Assembly: GCA_028455995.1 (NCBI GenBank)
Contig: JABELC010000003.1
Coordinates: forward strand, 2,852,001 to 2,916,000
From: Scleromitrula shiraiana
Lineage: Eukaryota > Ascomycota > Leotiomycetes > Helotiales > Sclerotiniaceae
DNA: 64,000 bases
Direction of reading: 5' to 3'
Numbering within the stretch: position 1 is the stretch's first letter; every line of letters begins with the position of its first letter. The translations under genes were made by a program, and so were the position numbers. Shown one piece after another: positions 23,064 through 34,759 of the stretch. A model generated the notes under the pieces. That model worked only from the letters and a program-made list of their open reading frames with translations. It ran no database searches and was not told the origin of the DNA.

Positions 23064-26000
23064 TCAAACATGCTCAAGAGTATTCAAAGGCACGTAACCC
23101 TCCTCTTCCTGTCGCCTTCCCCCAACAATCGATCTATACATATCTATAATCTTTCCGCTCCATCCCCATCCACGACCCTTCTTCCTCAACTGTCCTTTCT
23201 CCTCCATCAATGCATCATCCATCCATCTGGGTCTCTTCCAGAATTTAAGTAAAAGACTACTGCCAACCACACTCACACTACTCGCAGCCATAGCTGCACC
23301 TGCTGCCATAGGATGTAAATGATAACCGAAAGGAAGGAAAATTCCCATGGCGAAAGGAAGTCCAATAATATTGTAACCACAAGCCCAACTCAAGTTGAGT
23401 TTAATGCGGTTGAAGATTGAGCGAGCAAGTTGAATAGAGGCAGGGATATCCATAAGATCATTAGGACGCATGAGAACAATATCCGCTGCTTCCATTGCCA
23501 CATCCGTACCAGAAGCCATTGCAATACCAACATCTGCAGTTGCAAGTGCTGGAGAATCGTTAATTCCGTCGCCAACCATTGCAACGCATTCACCGCGAGA
23601 TTGGAAATCACGAATGATGTCTTGTTTTTGATCAGGTGTAACACCTGCGTGTACATTCTCGGCGGAGATGCCGACGATGCGTGCGACTGCAAGAGCAGTT
23701 GATCGTTGATCACCAGTCACAATAGCACTCTTGACACCCATACGGTTGAGAGCAGCTATTGCGGCTACGGCACTTTCTTTAACCGTATCAGATAGACATA
23801 GGTGTCCAGTGTAAGAACCATCAATAGCCACAAATATATTGGTTGTACCAGCGGATGCCGTTTTAGATGGTCCAGCTGCCTTGACGTTTGCTTCTTCGGA
23901 AGAGTCAATAGCTTCTTGAGGCACAAGTACGTTGTTTTGTTTTAAGTACCGGACATTTCCAACAAGGATTCTATAGCGTGTGCGTTCTGCGCTTGTAGCA
24001 GGCTCAACTAGAGCACTAATTCCATTGCCAACAGCAGCCTCGAAGTCACCAATACTTCCATCAATAGTTCCATCCGAGCCCAATCCGAGTTCTTCTTTAG
24101 CAGCAGCTAAGATTGCTTTACCGATAGGATGTTCACTGCCCATTTCAGAAAGACCCAGGATTGTCCACCAAAGCTTCCTTCGCCACTCGTTGTTCTCCCA
24201 CTTTGAGACCAAATTAATTTTGGCCACGCTCATCTTGCCGACAGTGAGAGTACCAGTTTTGTCAAGAACAACTTGGGTGATCTTTGTAGCTGTCTCAAGA
24301 GCAGCACCACCTTTTACTAGAATTCCATTCTCCGCACCAACTCCGGTTCCTACCATAACAGCAGTGGGTGTTGCAAGACCCAAGGCGCATGGACACGCAA
24401 AAACGATGACAGAGATACATAGCTTAACACAAACCATGAACTTGCCACCACTCTTCTCGTCCACAAAGATCTTTGGTGGATGTGATAAAACGTGACTCAA
24501 AATCATCCATGTCAAGAAAGTGAGGAATCCAAGACAAAGAATGGCTGGAACAAAGTAACCAGCAATAACATCAGCGAGTCGTTGAATTGGAGCTCGAGTT
24601 GTTTGAGCATCTTGAACGAGTTTGACAATTTGACTCAGCTGTGTATCTCTACCAGCTCTGGTGACACGGAAATCGACTCTGCCGGCACCATTTACAGTGC
24701 CTCCAATAAGAAGACTACCTTTCCGTTTTTGGACAGGCATTGCTTCACCTGTAACCATACTCTCATCCACGTATGTTTCTCCTCTTGTAACCGTGCCATC
24801 GGCCGGAATCTTGTCACCAGGTCGTAGGATAACGATATCGCCAACCTGAATCAATTCAGTAGGGATAATCTTCTCTTCTGCTGCATTTCCTTCTTGAGTG
24901 GAATCAGTTTTGGGTTCGTTGCCACTACTAATGGCTGTTGCCCAACCTTCAGCTGCTTTCTCTGCCGCGATAGGATCAGCGTAGATAGTTGCCATTGATG
25001 GGGCTAATGACATTAGACGAGATAGTGCTTTCGAAGTTTGGCCTTTGGCCCGGTTTTCAAGGAATCTTCCAAGAGTGATGAATGTGATAAGCATACTGCT
25101 CGTATCGAATATGGTACTGGGTCGAGTATGTGGAGGAGCAATAACAGAGACGAGCATTGCTGCAACGCTAAAGAAAAAGGCCGCAGAAGTGCCAAGAACA
25201 ACTAATACATCCATTGTAGGTGAACCGTGTTTCATTGATTTGTATGCGGAAACGTAGAAGCGCTTTCCAATTCCAAATTGGACGGGTATCGTGAGGACCA
25301 AACAAACAATATCACCAAGGTATAAACCTGGGAAAAACACAACTAAACTCCCAAAATCTAAGAATGGAAGAAGCATGGGAAATACCATGCTGATGAGAAA
25401 AACTGGAATAGCAAAGCTCAGTGACGTTCTGAAAGCTGTTCGCCACTCGGTGATTTCTCTAGTTTTAGCAAGAGATTCGAGTTGCGCATTGTTGTCATCA
25501 TTATCAGCGACAAGAGCATTGTACCCTTGAGACTCAATGAGGTCAACAAGGGCACGCAAGCCAACAATGTTTGCTTGATGTGAGATATTAATTCGGGATT
25601 TAGCCAGACTAACAGTAGCAGAGTTGACACCAGGCATTGCTGTAAGTTTGGCCTCTAAAGCTGTCGCGGCAGCAGCATCCGCCACTCCAAATAGTTTAAA
25701 CTGTACTGTAGCTGAAGCCGATTGTTGATCCAAACTTGCTAATTGAGTAGACAATATCTTGGCGTCAAAACCTCTATCCTCGATGATCTCGGCAATCTTT
25801 TCAGATGGAAGTTTTAAAGGATCATGGACAACTACTGCCCGTTCCGCCAATAAACTGATGTTGAACTGTACGAGGCCCTCGAGATTCTTGAATCCGCCCT
25901 CTATCGCAGAAGTGCATGCGCCACAAGTCATTCCTTCGATAGCAACAGTAGTGGTGGCAACCTTTTCTTTCCTAGAACTGCTGTCTCGCCGCGACTTGCG

Positions 26001-26618
26001 TATACGTTTGGTAGTGGTAGCCAAAGTTGATTCGACAACGGTCGCTCCAAAACCTCTATCTTCTATAATCTCCGCAATCTGCTCCGGACTTAAAATGGAA
26101 GCATCGTGTTCTACGACAGCTCTTTCAGATAATAATGATATACTGAAATGTTTTACCCCGGGTACATCTTTGAACCCTCCCTCTACTGCTGATGTACATG
26201 CGCCGCATGTCATACCCTCTACAGCCAACGTTGTTGTCGTCATTGGCGCATCGTCTGTATTCTCATCGTCGGAGAAGTCGTCTTCATCGTACAGGTGATC
26301 ATCGCGGTTGAACATGGGAGAAGGTAAATCCGTAGCTAATACTTCGGCATCAAAACCTCGATCCTCGATAATTTCTTGTATTTTCTCGGCCGATACTCTT
26401 TGCGGATCGTGCATAATAACTGCTCGCTCCATTACCAAGCTTACAGACACATTTCCAACCCCATCTATTCCCTTAAAGCCCGACTCCACCGAAGACGTGC
26501 ATGCCCCGCAAGTCATCCCCCCGACCTTTACAGTAGTTGTTGCCATGTGCGCCGTGGGTGTTTCCAAACTTTTCGACGTCGTGTCTCTCGGAGAGACTTT
26601 CAAATATGTTGGTGCCAT
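23064..26618 (-). CDS. CCC2: Copper-transporting P1B-type ATPase (Ccc2/ATP7-like)
   Basis: A single exon of 1,184 residues. Three N-terminal heavy-metal-binding domains carry GMTCGAC at residues 34-41, 135-142 and 229-236; a fourth domain near 300-375 has lost its CxxC. ATPase signatures are complete: TGEAMP (623), the CPC metal-site motif in a membrane helix (742-744), the phosphorylated DKTGT (786), SEHP (828-831) and GDGINDSP (1016). The family pumps cytosolic Cu(I) into the Golgi to load secreted cuproenzymes such as laccases and the iron-uptake ferroxidase. In Botrytis cinerea the homologous gene is known to matter for development and virulence. The start ATG is the first in frame and is followed immediately by the usual N-terminus. 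Confidence 0.96.
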   Translation of the reverse strand: MAPTYLKVSPRDTTSKSLETPTAHMATTTVKVGGMTCGACTSSVESGFKGIDGVGNVSVSLVMERAVIMHDPQRVSAEKIQEIIEDRGFDAEVLATDLPSPMFNRDDHLYDEDDFSDDENTDDAPMTTTTLAVEGMTCGACTSAVEGGFKDVPGVKHFSISLLSERAVVEHDASILSPEQIAEIIEDRGFGATVVESTLATTTKRIRKSRRDSSSRKEKVATTTVAIEGMTCGACTSAIEGGFKNLEGLVQFNISLLAERAVVVHDPLKLPSEKIAEIIEDRGFDAKILSTQLASLDQQSASATVQFKLFGVADAAAATALEAKLTAMPGVNSATVSLAKSRINISHQANIVGLRALVDLIESQGYNALVADNDDNNAQLESLAKTREITEWRTAFRTSLSFAIPVFLISMVFPMLLPFLDFGSLVVFFPGLYLGDIVCLVLTIPVQFGIGKRFYVSAYKSMKHGSPTMDVLVVLGTSAAFFFSVAAMLVSVIAPPHTRPSTIFDTSSMLITFITLGRFLENRAKGQTSKALSRLMSLAPSMATIYADPIAAEKAAEGWATAISSGNEPKTDSTQEGNAAEEKIIPTELIQVGDIVILRPGDKIPADGTVTRGETYVDESMVTGEAMPVQKRKGSLLIGGTVNGAGRVDFRVTRAGRDTQLSQIVKLVQDAQTTRAPIQRLADVIAGYFVPAILCLGFLTFLTWMILSHVLSHPPKIFVDEKSGGKFMVCVKLCISVIVFACPCALGLATPTAVMVGTGVGAENGILVKGGAALETATKITQVVLDKTGTLTVGKMSVAKINLVSKWENNEWRRKLWWTILGLSEMGSEHPIGKAILAAAKEELGLGSDGTIDGSIGDFEAAVGNGISALVEPATSAERTRYRILVGNVRYLKQNNVLVPQEAIDSSEEANVKAAGPSKTASAGTTNIFVAIDGSYTGHLCLSDTVKESAVAAIAALNRMGVKSAIVTGDQRSTALAVARIVGISAENVHAGVTPDQKQDIIRDFQSRGECVAMVGDGINDSPALATADVGIAMASGTDVAMEAADIVLMRPNDLMDIPASIQLARSIFNRIKLNLSWACGYNIIGLPFAMGIFLPFGYHLHPMAAGAAMAASSVSVVGSSLLLKFWKRPRWMDDALMEEKGQLRKKGRGWGWSGKIIDMYRSIVGGRRQEEEGYVPLNTLEHV

Positions 26619-27629
26619 TTTTGCGGAAGGTCGCCGCTATCTCAACAGCGATTCTGAAGCTGGAGACGGTAGGTTTATGTATGAATCTCGTATTGTACTA
26701 TCCGGTTCCCGCCGTCTTACTATGCATTTATCAGCTGCATGAATTTGACCGCATATGGTCACATTGGACAAGGGTGGTTTTATCGATTGACCAGATTAGA
26801 AGAATGGGAGAACAAACATAAAATTAATATGTATATGAAGAAGGAAGGCAAACACTTTGAAGAAGATAGAAGGCCTGCTTCTGCATAAATCGACTATTTG
26901 TTGGCTTTAGAACAAATGGGCCTTTGTCATAGCAAAAGTCAGGGACCGAATAGTTGACTCGTGTGAGATCTTAGGTTGAATGCGCCCGAAAGCGGCTGAA
27001 TATCTATGTTTGGAAAAGTGCTGAAAAAGAGAGAACGGGAAAAATAAAAAAGAGAACGGAAAAAATAAAAGAGAGAATGGATTGTGGAAAAAAGATGAGA
27101 TTATGTCGAAACCATCGGAAGTTCATATGTACAACAGCAATAGAAGGATGAACCGGACACAACTGGTCAATCGGACAATCTAATTTAATCGAGGAAGGTT
27201 TTATATATAAGTACTAATTTAAAATTTATAAATTTTATATTATATTGTAATTATAGGCTTTAATAATGATTAATATTCGATTATTATAAAGCATTAATAA
27301 AAATTTATAGTGGTTTATTATTACTTTTAATTAGATTATTGTGTCTGGTTGATTATTGTGTCTGGTTCAGTATTGGATCTTTTTATAAGGATTGATTAAT
27401 AAAGGAAGTACTCTTTTGAAGTTCGAAGATGTTTTGTCACAAAGCAAAGGAACCGGCCATTATTACTGTACTTCATCGGTAAGGATATTATTTTTATGGC
27501 ACCGCAGTATATTATAATATCGTCTCAGATTACTCAAATTCATAAAAATCCACAACATCTTCTCGAAGATCAATGTTCCAAAGTCAATGCGCATGTAGTT
27601 GTTTCTGATTATTTTCAACCAGAATTCGT
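26619..27629. other. Probable CCC2 promoter and AT-rich spacer
   Basis: The first few hundred bases upstream of the CCC2 start should hold its promoter. From about 27180 the DNA becomes very AT-rich. No gene supported. Confidence 0.45.
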
Positions 27630-28589
27630 TTGAAGTGTGGTGTAGTGGATTCTTATCTTATCAACGAAAATACCTGGGGATTCAAGCTAAAAGGCCTACG
27701 AATCAATAAAAAAAGTTTGGCAACTGCAGAGTTGAGGTTACAATCACATATGTACCGTAACAAACATCGTTCTAAACTTCATCCAATGAAGAATTATGTC
27801 CGTAAACTATTGAAACTCTTGAGATCTTATACACTTTGACAAACGAAGGATGTCATTCCCAGGCAGATTTACGGTATAAATTTCACACAGAGGATTTTGC
27901 GGTTTGAAGATGGTTTCGAAAATGATGTCCGGGGAGACGCTATACCAAGATCAGCTACTTTTGTACCCATCCATCTTCTGCGACAATTATGACTTAGTTT
28001 TGACCTATTCCATTCACAGTCTACAGGACTTTTGCTGTTAGATTCGACCATCTAAAGCTCAAAAGGCAAACCCGGGATTCGAAGAGAGGATAGGGGTATT
28101 CATCCAACTGCCGCTACCATATCCTCGATTTTGAGAACTGTATCAGTTCCCCAGCTTCTCTTTTGAGCGCAATACTAAACCTGTATATGTGCAAACAAAG
28201 TGGTATCTCAATTTCGCTGCATCGCGCTGGGAAGTGGCATTTGAAGAAAAGCATACTTATCTCGAGTCACGAATACATATGAACTGCGCAACACGTCGCA
28301 TTGACTGATAGTAGTTGCGTTTCCTTTTTGCTCATCAATTTTAATGTGTGTCTATTATTGTTTTGGCACTCTTCTCCATCAAGCTAATCGCTGTTCGGTT
28401 CCCAATTCCTGGGTCTACTGGCGATAATTAGTCAGGAGTCGGAATCATTTCATTCGAGATTCCAGTCGTGTAATCACTTGTTCTCTTGTTTTTCTTGCTA
28501 TCAGAGTTCAAAGATAATTTGATGTGTAGTTTCATGATCTGATCGAGTAGTCATTGTTCATAAATAGATGTATATATTAATCTCCAAGT

Positions 28590-28875
28590 TGTAGGTCAAA
28601 TTCGAGTTGAGTGTTGAAGTCAAGGTGGCTGTTGAGTCCAGTTCGGACACTGAGAGCAAGTTGGACATTGAAATTAGTTTGATTAATGAAGTCAGTCTAG
28701 ACATTGAAGTCACTTGGGGAATTAAAATTGAATTTATATGTCAAAATCAGTTTTTAACGTCAAAACCAATTTGAATACTGAAAGCAGCTTAAACCTTCAG
28801 AGCAGTTTAAACATTGGAACTGATATAATATCCAATCACTACTTGGACATTCAACGAAGAACCCTCGCGATATCA
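28590..28875. repeat. Degenerate ~30-bp repeat (GACATTGAAGTCAGTTTG-like)
   Basis: A chain of about nine irregular copies of a word like GACATTGAAGTCAGTTTGA, spaced by about 25-35 bases: GTTGAAGTCAAGG, GTTGAGTCCAGTT, GACACTGAGAGCAAG, GACATTGAAATTAG, GACATTGAAGTCAC, GAATACTGAAAGCAG and so on. It is too diverged to be recent. Confidence 0.65.
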
Positions 28876-28964
28876 ACGAAATTACATTGATTATTGAGAG
28901 ATTTTTCACCACATGCGGAATTTCTGCTGTCATCATTGACCCCGCCATAGTGCCACTGTCTATT

Positions 28965-29528
28965 CTAATCTTGGTACGAATAAATGTGCCTGTACGTTGC
29001 GGGCTCACTTGCCGTTTCCCGTTTCTCCCACTCTGGATCGTCATCAACACAAACGAACGTCTTCAGATTTTCGTCCCATTCCCACACTCCTCTTGAGTCC
29101 GTTTCCCACCCCGTATGAAAAGAACTCTCACTCATCAAACCATCATCATCATCATTATATACCGTAAATTCGTCCGCAGTACGATCCTGGATCTCATCTA
29201 TCTTGTCGAAGTATCGATTGTGTCCCTCCTCAAGCTCCGCTAGACCCCTTACTGCCCGTAGTATTTCTTCCTCAGTGCGCCTTTGACCATCCCCAAGCTT
29301 GACAATCCTAATGTTTCCAGTTGTCGGATCAAGCTCTTTGATCTCGAACCAGGTGCTGCCTTAAATTAACATAGTTAGGTCTTTAATTCTCATTTTGAAT
29401 ATTCTAATAGCTTGGAGATAATCCAAGCAATCTCACTTGAAATCTGTTTTGATTGTTCGAATATCATAAGGATAATATAAAAGTCGTCGCTGAACTCGTT
29501 TTACATGTCCCAAATATTTAGGGAGAAT
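28965..29528 (-). pseudogene. Gene fragment, two exon-like open segments
   Basis: Two protein-like segments on the minus strand. The first (29528-29437) follows a TTAG acceptor and ends at a GTGAGA donor; it encodes about 30 residues including GHVKRVQRRLLYYPYD. The second (29360-28965) follows a CTAAC branch and TTTAAG acceptor and stays open for about 130 codons, with WFEIKELDPTTGNIR, an acidic patch and a Trp-rich GVWEWDENLK region. The frames do not join cleanly (a 1-nt mismatch) and no start codon was found, so this is probably a relic. No family recognised. Confidence 0.35.
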
Positions 29529-29884
29529 CTAATAGTCTTAATTAAAAACCTGTTTTATTGTCTGAACATTGATGAGACAATCGCTTCCAGAAACCACAAT
29601 ACAGCGACAGAAGAAAAGACAATGACGCAGCATAACTGTCAGCTAACTGATTGTTTGTCCCATTTACTCTTACAGGTACTTCATGAATCGGCTGTTTGCA
29701 CTACTTTTTTTTGTGTCTGTCATTGAGTTGTTCTCTAGACAATAAAGGAAGTTTTCTTGAGATTCTTTCTGAATGTTCCAACAGTATAAAAACATTCTAG
29801 GAAACTTGATCGGATAGTCATTTTGGACATTCCAGCAGCACAGGGGTACTGTAACTTGGCCAGGAACTTCTTTTGATTGTTTCA

Positions 29885-30166
29885 ATGGCAGAGAAGTATG
29901 TGGCTAAAGATCAATATGTAGGGCGCGACTTCACAATCACACATGCCGCTATCTTTGCTATCTACATATTGGTAACACGTGCATTCCCTGCTACTTTCCG
30001 AAGTTATAATAGGAAGATTGTCTTGGGTAGTTTGCATTTCCATGGCTTAATGAGGGGAGTTTCGTATCGTAATTTTAAAGGATTTGATGATGCTTTGCTT
30101 CAAGAATCAGAGACGGGAAGAAGTGTGCGCCAACTACTCTCAGAATGCCGAGATTATATCAACTAG
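29885..30166 (+). CDS. Possible small hypothetical protein or gene fragment
   Basis: An open frame of 93 residues starting at ATG (29885), with a hydrophobic segment near residues 20-40 (HAAIFAIYILVTRAFP) and a polar C-terminus. Composition is protein-like but there is no recognised domain, no clear promoter and degenerate surroundings. It may be an exon remnant. Confidence 0.25.
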   Translation: MAEKYVAKDQYVGRDFTITHAAIFAIYILVTRAFPATFRSYNRKIVLGSLHFHGLMRGVSYRNFKGFDDALLQESETGRSVRQLLSECRDYIN

Positions 30167-31169
30167 AATGAGTGGCACATCAAATCTGAAACCAAAGATG
30201 TCTTTCTTGGTCTGACACTGAACGGAAAAGGGAGAGACACTAGATGAGGGAGTAGGATTATTATATTGTTAAAGTTTTGTAACTCAGGACGAGGGCGACA
30301 GCGACCCTTAAGGACCCCAAACGCTGACTAATTCTAACCTAAACCAATAATCACTCTTCGAGCGGATATTTAAGGACAAGTACAAGAAAGAGTGAAGATC
30401 TCAAGATTGCAGAAATTCCTGCAGTCATTTGTGATAGGACGACCATGTGGTATCCTGCGATTTCCTTTACCAGTTTGAATTGAAGTCTGATTCTATTGTT
30501 TCGGGCTCTCCAAGCTACTATTCATATAGCATTGGAAGAGGCCAGCGGACTTAGACAGATGAAGATGAAAAGGAAGAGGATGATGACATAAGGATTATAA
30601 CAACGAGAATGACAACGAGGAAGGAAATAACAAAGAAAGCAATGAGAAAATGGCAGGAACGACGAAAATAACAAATAGACAACGAAGAAAAGAAAAGGGA
30701 AGAGGTGAAGAGTTCCACAGTTACCACATCTAGTGAACACAAGATGCTCTGGGAATGCTTCTTCCAATGCTTTCTATTCTCTTGTCATTAGTAGGAATGA
30801 CCTGCCTGTATGTTTGTCCATAAAGCACTTTGACATACGGTCGGTCTACTTATAGAGATCTGATGCTTACCGTTCTTACTAGCTTGGAGTTGATAAGGTG
30901 ACTAGTCCCTTTCGGGAATCCTCACTCTTCTTTAGTAACTATAAATTTGGCTCTACATACATTTCCCGCTGGTCCAGTCTGTTTGAATTTGATGAAGTTA
31001 CCAGTCTCTTTCAGCATTTCTCATCCTTCCATCACAATCATATTTATGGCCTCCATGCTCTTCTTGTTGTAACATGATTTTAAAAAGACCCAATACAGCT
31101 GTATATTATGACCTAATGACACATCGAGCAGGAGGAAACATATCTTTACGGCGATTGTTGAGCGGAGAA

Positions 31170-31388
31170 TCAGAACAGATAAAATCTTACCTTTAACTCT
31201 CCATCCATGACTTCCTCTTGGTATGGCACCGAACAGCAGATGTATGGACGAGCAGATCGCCCTGGTTGAACAAAGATCATGAATGTGAAGAGAATTATCT
31301 CAATACCACATGGCGATGAATTTATCCAAGTACATAATCGGAGAAGATCCCTCATAATCATCGTCTTATTAATTCCATAGAGCGCCAT
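31170..31388 (-). CDS. Possible exon or gene fragment
   Basis: A 72-residue frame from ATG (31388), rich in Cys, Ile and Met, with a hydrophobic stretch (IEIILFTFMIFVQPGR). Near its end a GTAAGA donor follows the codons for MDGEL, so the frame may be a first exon whose downstream exons I could not place. No family recognised; the region is gene-poor. Confidence 0.22.
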   Translation of the reverse strand: MALYGINKTMIMRDLLRLCTWINSSPCGIEIILFTFMIFVQPGRSARPYICCSVPYQEEVMDGELKVRFYLF

Positions 31389-31850
31389 GACAACAAGGAA
31401 CTTGATATTCCAAGAGCTAAAACTATACCCAGAGAGTATAAAATCATCAAGTCATGGCAGTAATTAACTCAATAGCAGTTGAAAGAAAGAAATACATCAT
31501 TATTCATGAAGTCTCCTATATAGGTGGTCGAAAAGGTTGAATTATAATGTAATAATAAATATCAAAGTGAGGTGGTGTTTGGTGGTGGATACCTCTGGAG
31601 TTCTGGAGTATGGGGATCGATTTACAGGGCGTGTGGGTCTATTAATAGGTACAAAACGTCAACCACTTCAGAGCCTCGAATTCTTATTCCTATAATTTCT
31701 TGGTGTTACCAAAATTCATCTCATCCTCATATTAGAGCTCTTTTTCGAGGTGAATACTCTATCGATACAAATTTTGAAGAAAATTCAAAATTAATTCAAT
31801 TACTTAAATTTTTATAATCACATAAACAAATATGAAGATTTATTTTCAAC

Positions 31851-32140
31851 TGAACATAAATTTTTATTTAATTTCTGATTACTCGAGCACTCCCGTGCTC
31901 TTTCCAACGATATCATACCGTACCGTACCTTACCTTCCCTGCCTTTGCCCATGAAGTCTTTCCTCAAAGGTCGCTTGCTAATTGCCCATAACTTAATTAC
32001 ATACGACCAAAAAAATGATTGCTTCATTCTTGAGACTCTGATAAATTTACCAACCTAAGAAAGTTACGAGTTACATATGCTGTGTTGATTCGATTCAATT
32101 CAATTCAATTGAACTATGATCTGTTACACCAAAAGTGTCA
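31851..32140. promoter_or_regulatory. Probable promoter of the SAS4-like gene
   Basis: Upstream of the ATG at 32141. It includes a repeated TACCGTACC word near 31916-31930 and an ATTCAATTCAATTCAATT run at about 32093-32110. No specific factor site assigned. Confidence 0.35.
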
Positions 32141-33688
32141 ATGGCGTCTTTAATTACAAGATCTTCAAGAAGATCTGAGGGACTTACTACAAGGTCTGGA
32201 AATACAGTCGCGATGATTCCTCCAGGCAACAAACATCATCATAATCTTCACGCGCATCAAGATCCTTCAAATATTAATCGCAGAAAAAGGGGAAGAGATT
32301 CATCAGATAGTGAAGAACAATTCTCCCAAGCGAAAAGAACGAGACTTGTTATTGAGATCGATTCGAAAATAAACCCCCCTTCCCATCCACGAAGCAGATC
32401 TGTCGTTATCAAGCCAAACGCGAATTGCGATGTTCCTACTATATCTTTGAACTCTGCACAACCGCTGCAGATCGCCACGCCGCCAGATGCAACAATACCT
32501 CCCTCTCCAAAACCTATATCACAACCTACCAAACATCACTATAAAGTTGCAAATGGTATCAAACATGAGCTTGATAGGTTACAAATCAACAAGGCTGAGA
32601 TAAAAAACGAAAAAAGAAAGCTACGGTCACAAGAAGGAACCAAATTCAAAAGTGATTTGTCTCAATACTTTCCAGAGTATGATGAAGTCATTGGTAATAT
32701 TCCAAAGGAAGAGCGTAAGTCTAAAATCCATTTGGGAAATTGGAAGTAAAGCTGACTTGATTTTCATCTAGACTTTTTGAATGCTGACACTTCGATTATC
32801 GTCATTGACAGCTCCGTCAAAACTCCTTCGAAACAATCACCTCGAAAAAAAGAACATAACAACGATTATCCCGTCAAATCATACTCCTCATATATATTTC
32901 ATAATTTACACGACGCTTATAGAATTGATTTTTCGGAGATTACTTGTGATTCTCCCGAGGAGGATCCATTGTCCGAAGATCATTTTAAGGCACTTCACCG
33001 AAGACCAGAACGTCACGAGAAGGCTCTGCGAAATGCTGACAAAGGTCGAGCTCAACATGAAAAGGATCAGGTCATACGTTTGATGGAGGGTTTACAAGGA
33101 CCGGATTGGTTGAGAATTTTAGGTGTGAGCGGCATTACAGACAGCAGGAAGAAGGAATTTGAGCCTGCTCGTCAATATTTCATAAGGGGCTGCGAGGGAA
33201 TTATTGAGAAATTCCGGATATGGAAAGACGAGGAAAAGCGAAGAAAGTTGGAGAAAGAACAAGCAGCATTAGCGAAAGCTGAAGCTGCATCGTTAGAGGA
33301 AGATGAAGAAGTAGAGGATGATCTTGAAAGTAATGGCGATCCACCGGATCATTACAGCGATATAGATGCTTCAGCTGCAAGGCAATTGCATGATGAAGCT
33401 ATTGCTAGTTCTGCTCCCAGACGCAGAAACAGGACCGAGGAGTCTGTTCTTCCACCCCCTCTAATATTCGAACAGGAGTTTAAGTCGTTTTTCGCAAAGC
33501 CATATCTCCGTGAAGCAGCACTAGGAAAGCATAGACGCAGCGGTCGAAGTGTTGCAGCATGGGGACAGCCTGTCCCGGATGTTATCGAAGCGGATTTTGA
33601 CCTACCGGAGGAGTACAGGGATGAGGAAACTCTGAAGATTCGTGCAAGGAGGAAGAGAAGGGATAGGAGGATGAGCAAAGGAGACTGA
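32141..33688 (+). CDS. SAS4-domain chromatin protein
   Basis: Two exons, 32141-32714 and 32772-33688, 1,491 nt (496 residues). The 57-bp intron has a GTAAGT donor, a GCTGAC branch and a CTAG acceptor, and splicing joins the phases exactly. The N-terminal 190 residues are basic and disordered. The C-terminal half has the 'something about silencing 4' signature: HRRPERHEKALRN, then AQHEKDQ, LMEGLQGPDWLRILGVSGI and a Lys/Glu-rich helix EEKRRKLEKEQ. In yeast Sas4 is a core subunit of the SAS-I H4K16 acetyltransferase complex used in silencing boundaries. By homology this is the scaffold subunit, though the sequence alone does not prove complex membership. Confidence 0.82.
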
Positions 33689-34759
33689 ACATCCATATCA
33701 GGATGAGCATAGAATTATGAAAGTCAATTTGAAAGTGCTTCACTTGACTTAAGATTTGTACAACTCGGGGGTTTGGTTATGGCATGGTTATGGCATGGCA
33801 TGGTTCTGGGAATGGTATACGGTGTTGAGGTTGTGCTTGCGTTTTTATCTGTATAAATTGTATGTATAATACCAGCTAAGTAGATGTAGACGGCAGTCAA
33901 GATACCCGGTGATGCGTGCCAATCAATCATAGGACGGAAACATACCGAGTAACTTCACTTTTATTGTTATAAACAATAACTATTGTTCCCATCTCATGTT
34001 ATTCGTATATGCTCTTTGTCAAAAAAAAGAGAAAAATTGAAAAATTGAATGATTTATTTATTCGAAAGAGAAAGAATTAATGCAGAAACTCGAAAACAGC
34101 ATTGTAGTATTGTAATCGAACCGGAAATAGTACGCGCTTCTGACGCAGGTGCTCGCTTGTCGCGTCAAACAATTTATCAGCCTCGTCTTGATAGCATCGC
34201 ATCCGATACTTAAATATCGAGCAAAGGTGAGCTGTAGAGCACATGTTAAATATCTATAAGGACTACGAAGCTCGGTTGTACCGAACCGTCAGTCTTTGAG
34301 AATCTGCGCTTATGATTTACAAAGTTTCATTTGTTTCTTATATCCATTAATTTAGCCATTTTGCTGTTGTGGCAAGGGCAAAGCTAATAACGTTATCTAT
34401 GGTCGCGACAGGTTTATTTCAAGTTGCAACATTTCGAAACATCTGAACACCACAACCTGCGAAGATTATGCAACTTTGATTTGATTAGGAATCTGAGGAA
34501 TAGCCTGCGCAGCCCCGAATAACGCCAGAGTTGAAAGCGCTATACCAAAATTTCTAAATACCATACCACCTCCGTATTAAACCCCAAGCACGAACGAATT
34601 TAGGCACTCGAGGATACGAAAAAGATCATTCGCACTCTATAGGTAGCTGGGGCTCACCTTTGGGAGCCCAGCCAGGCACTGGTTGAAGCTGAGTGGTTGT
34701 GTTCTTCGCGACATCTTTTGATCTGTGATTTTAATATACGAGACACGCCGACAACGAAG
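33689..34759. other. Intergenic region and TAF2 promoter
   Basis: No gene supported. The right 400 bases are less AT-rich and probably hold the TAF2 promoter; AT-rich sequence and homopolymer runs occupy 33950-34100. Confidence 0.5.

Larger units (their letters stand above)
27630..31850. other. Gene-poor region with scattered coding-like fragments
   Basis: About 4.2 kb without a complete gene that I can defend. It holds short, protein-like open segments on both strands (listed separately), a degenerate repeat at about 28590-28870 and GA-rich low-complexity sequence at about 30540-30700. The pattern suggests a gene graveyard or an old insertion that has decayed, but no transposase, reverse transcriptase or terminal repeat was recognised. 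Confidence 0.45.

Noticed and set aside
25759..26298. Long open frames antisense to the CCC2 metal-binding repeats
   Set aside because: Shadows of the repeated GMTCGAC domains; no start context or family.
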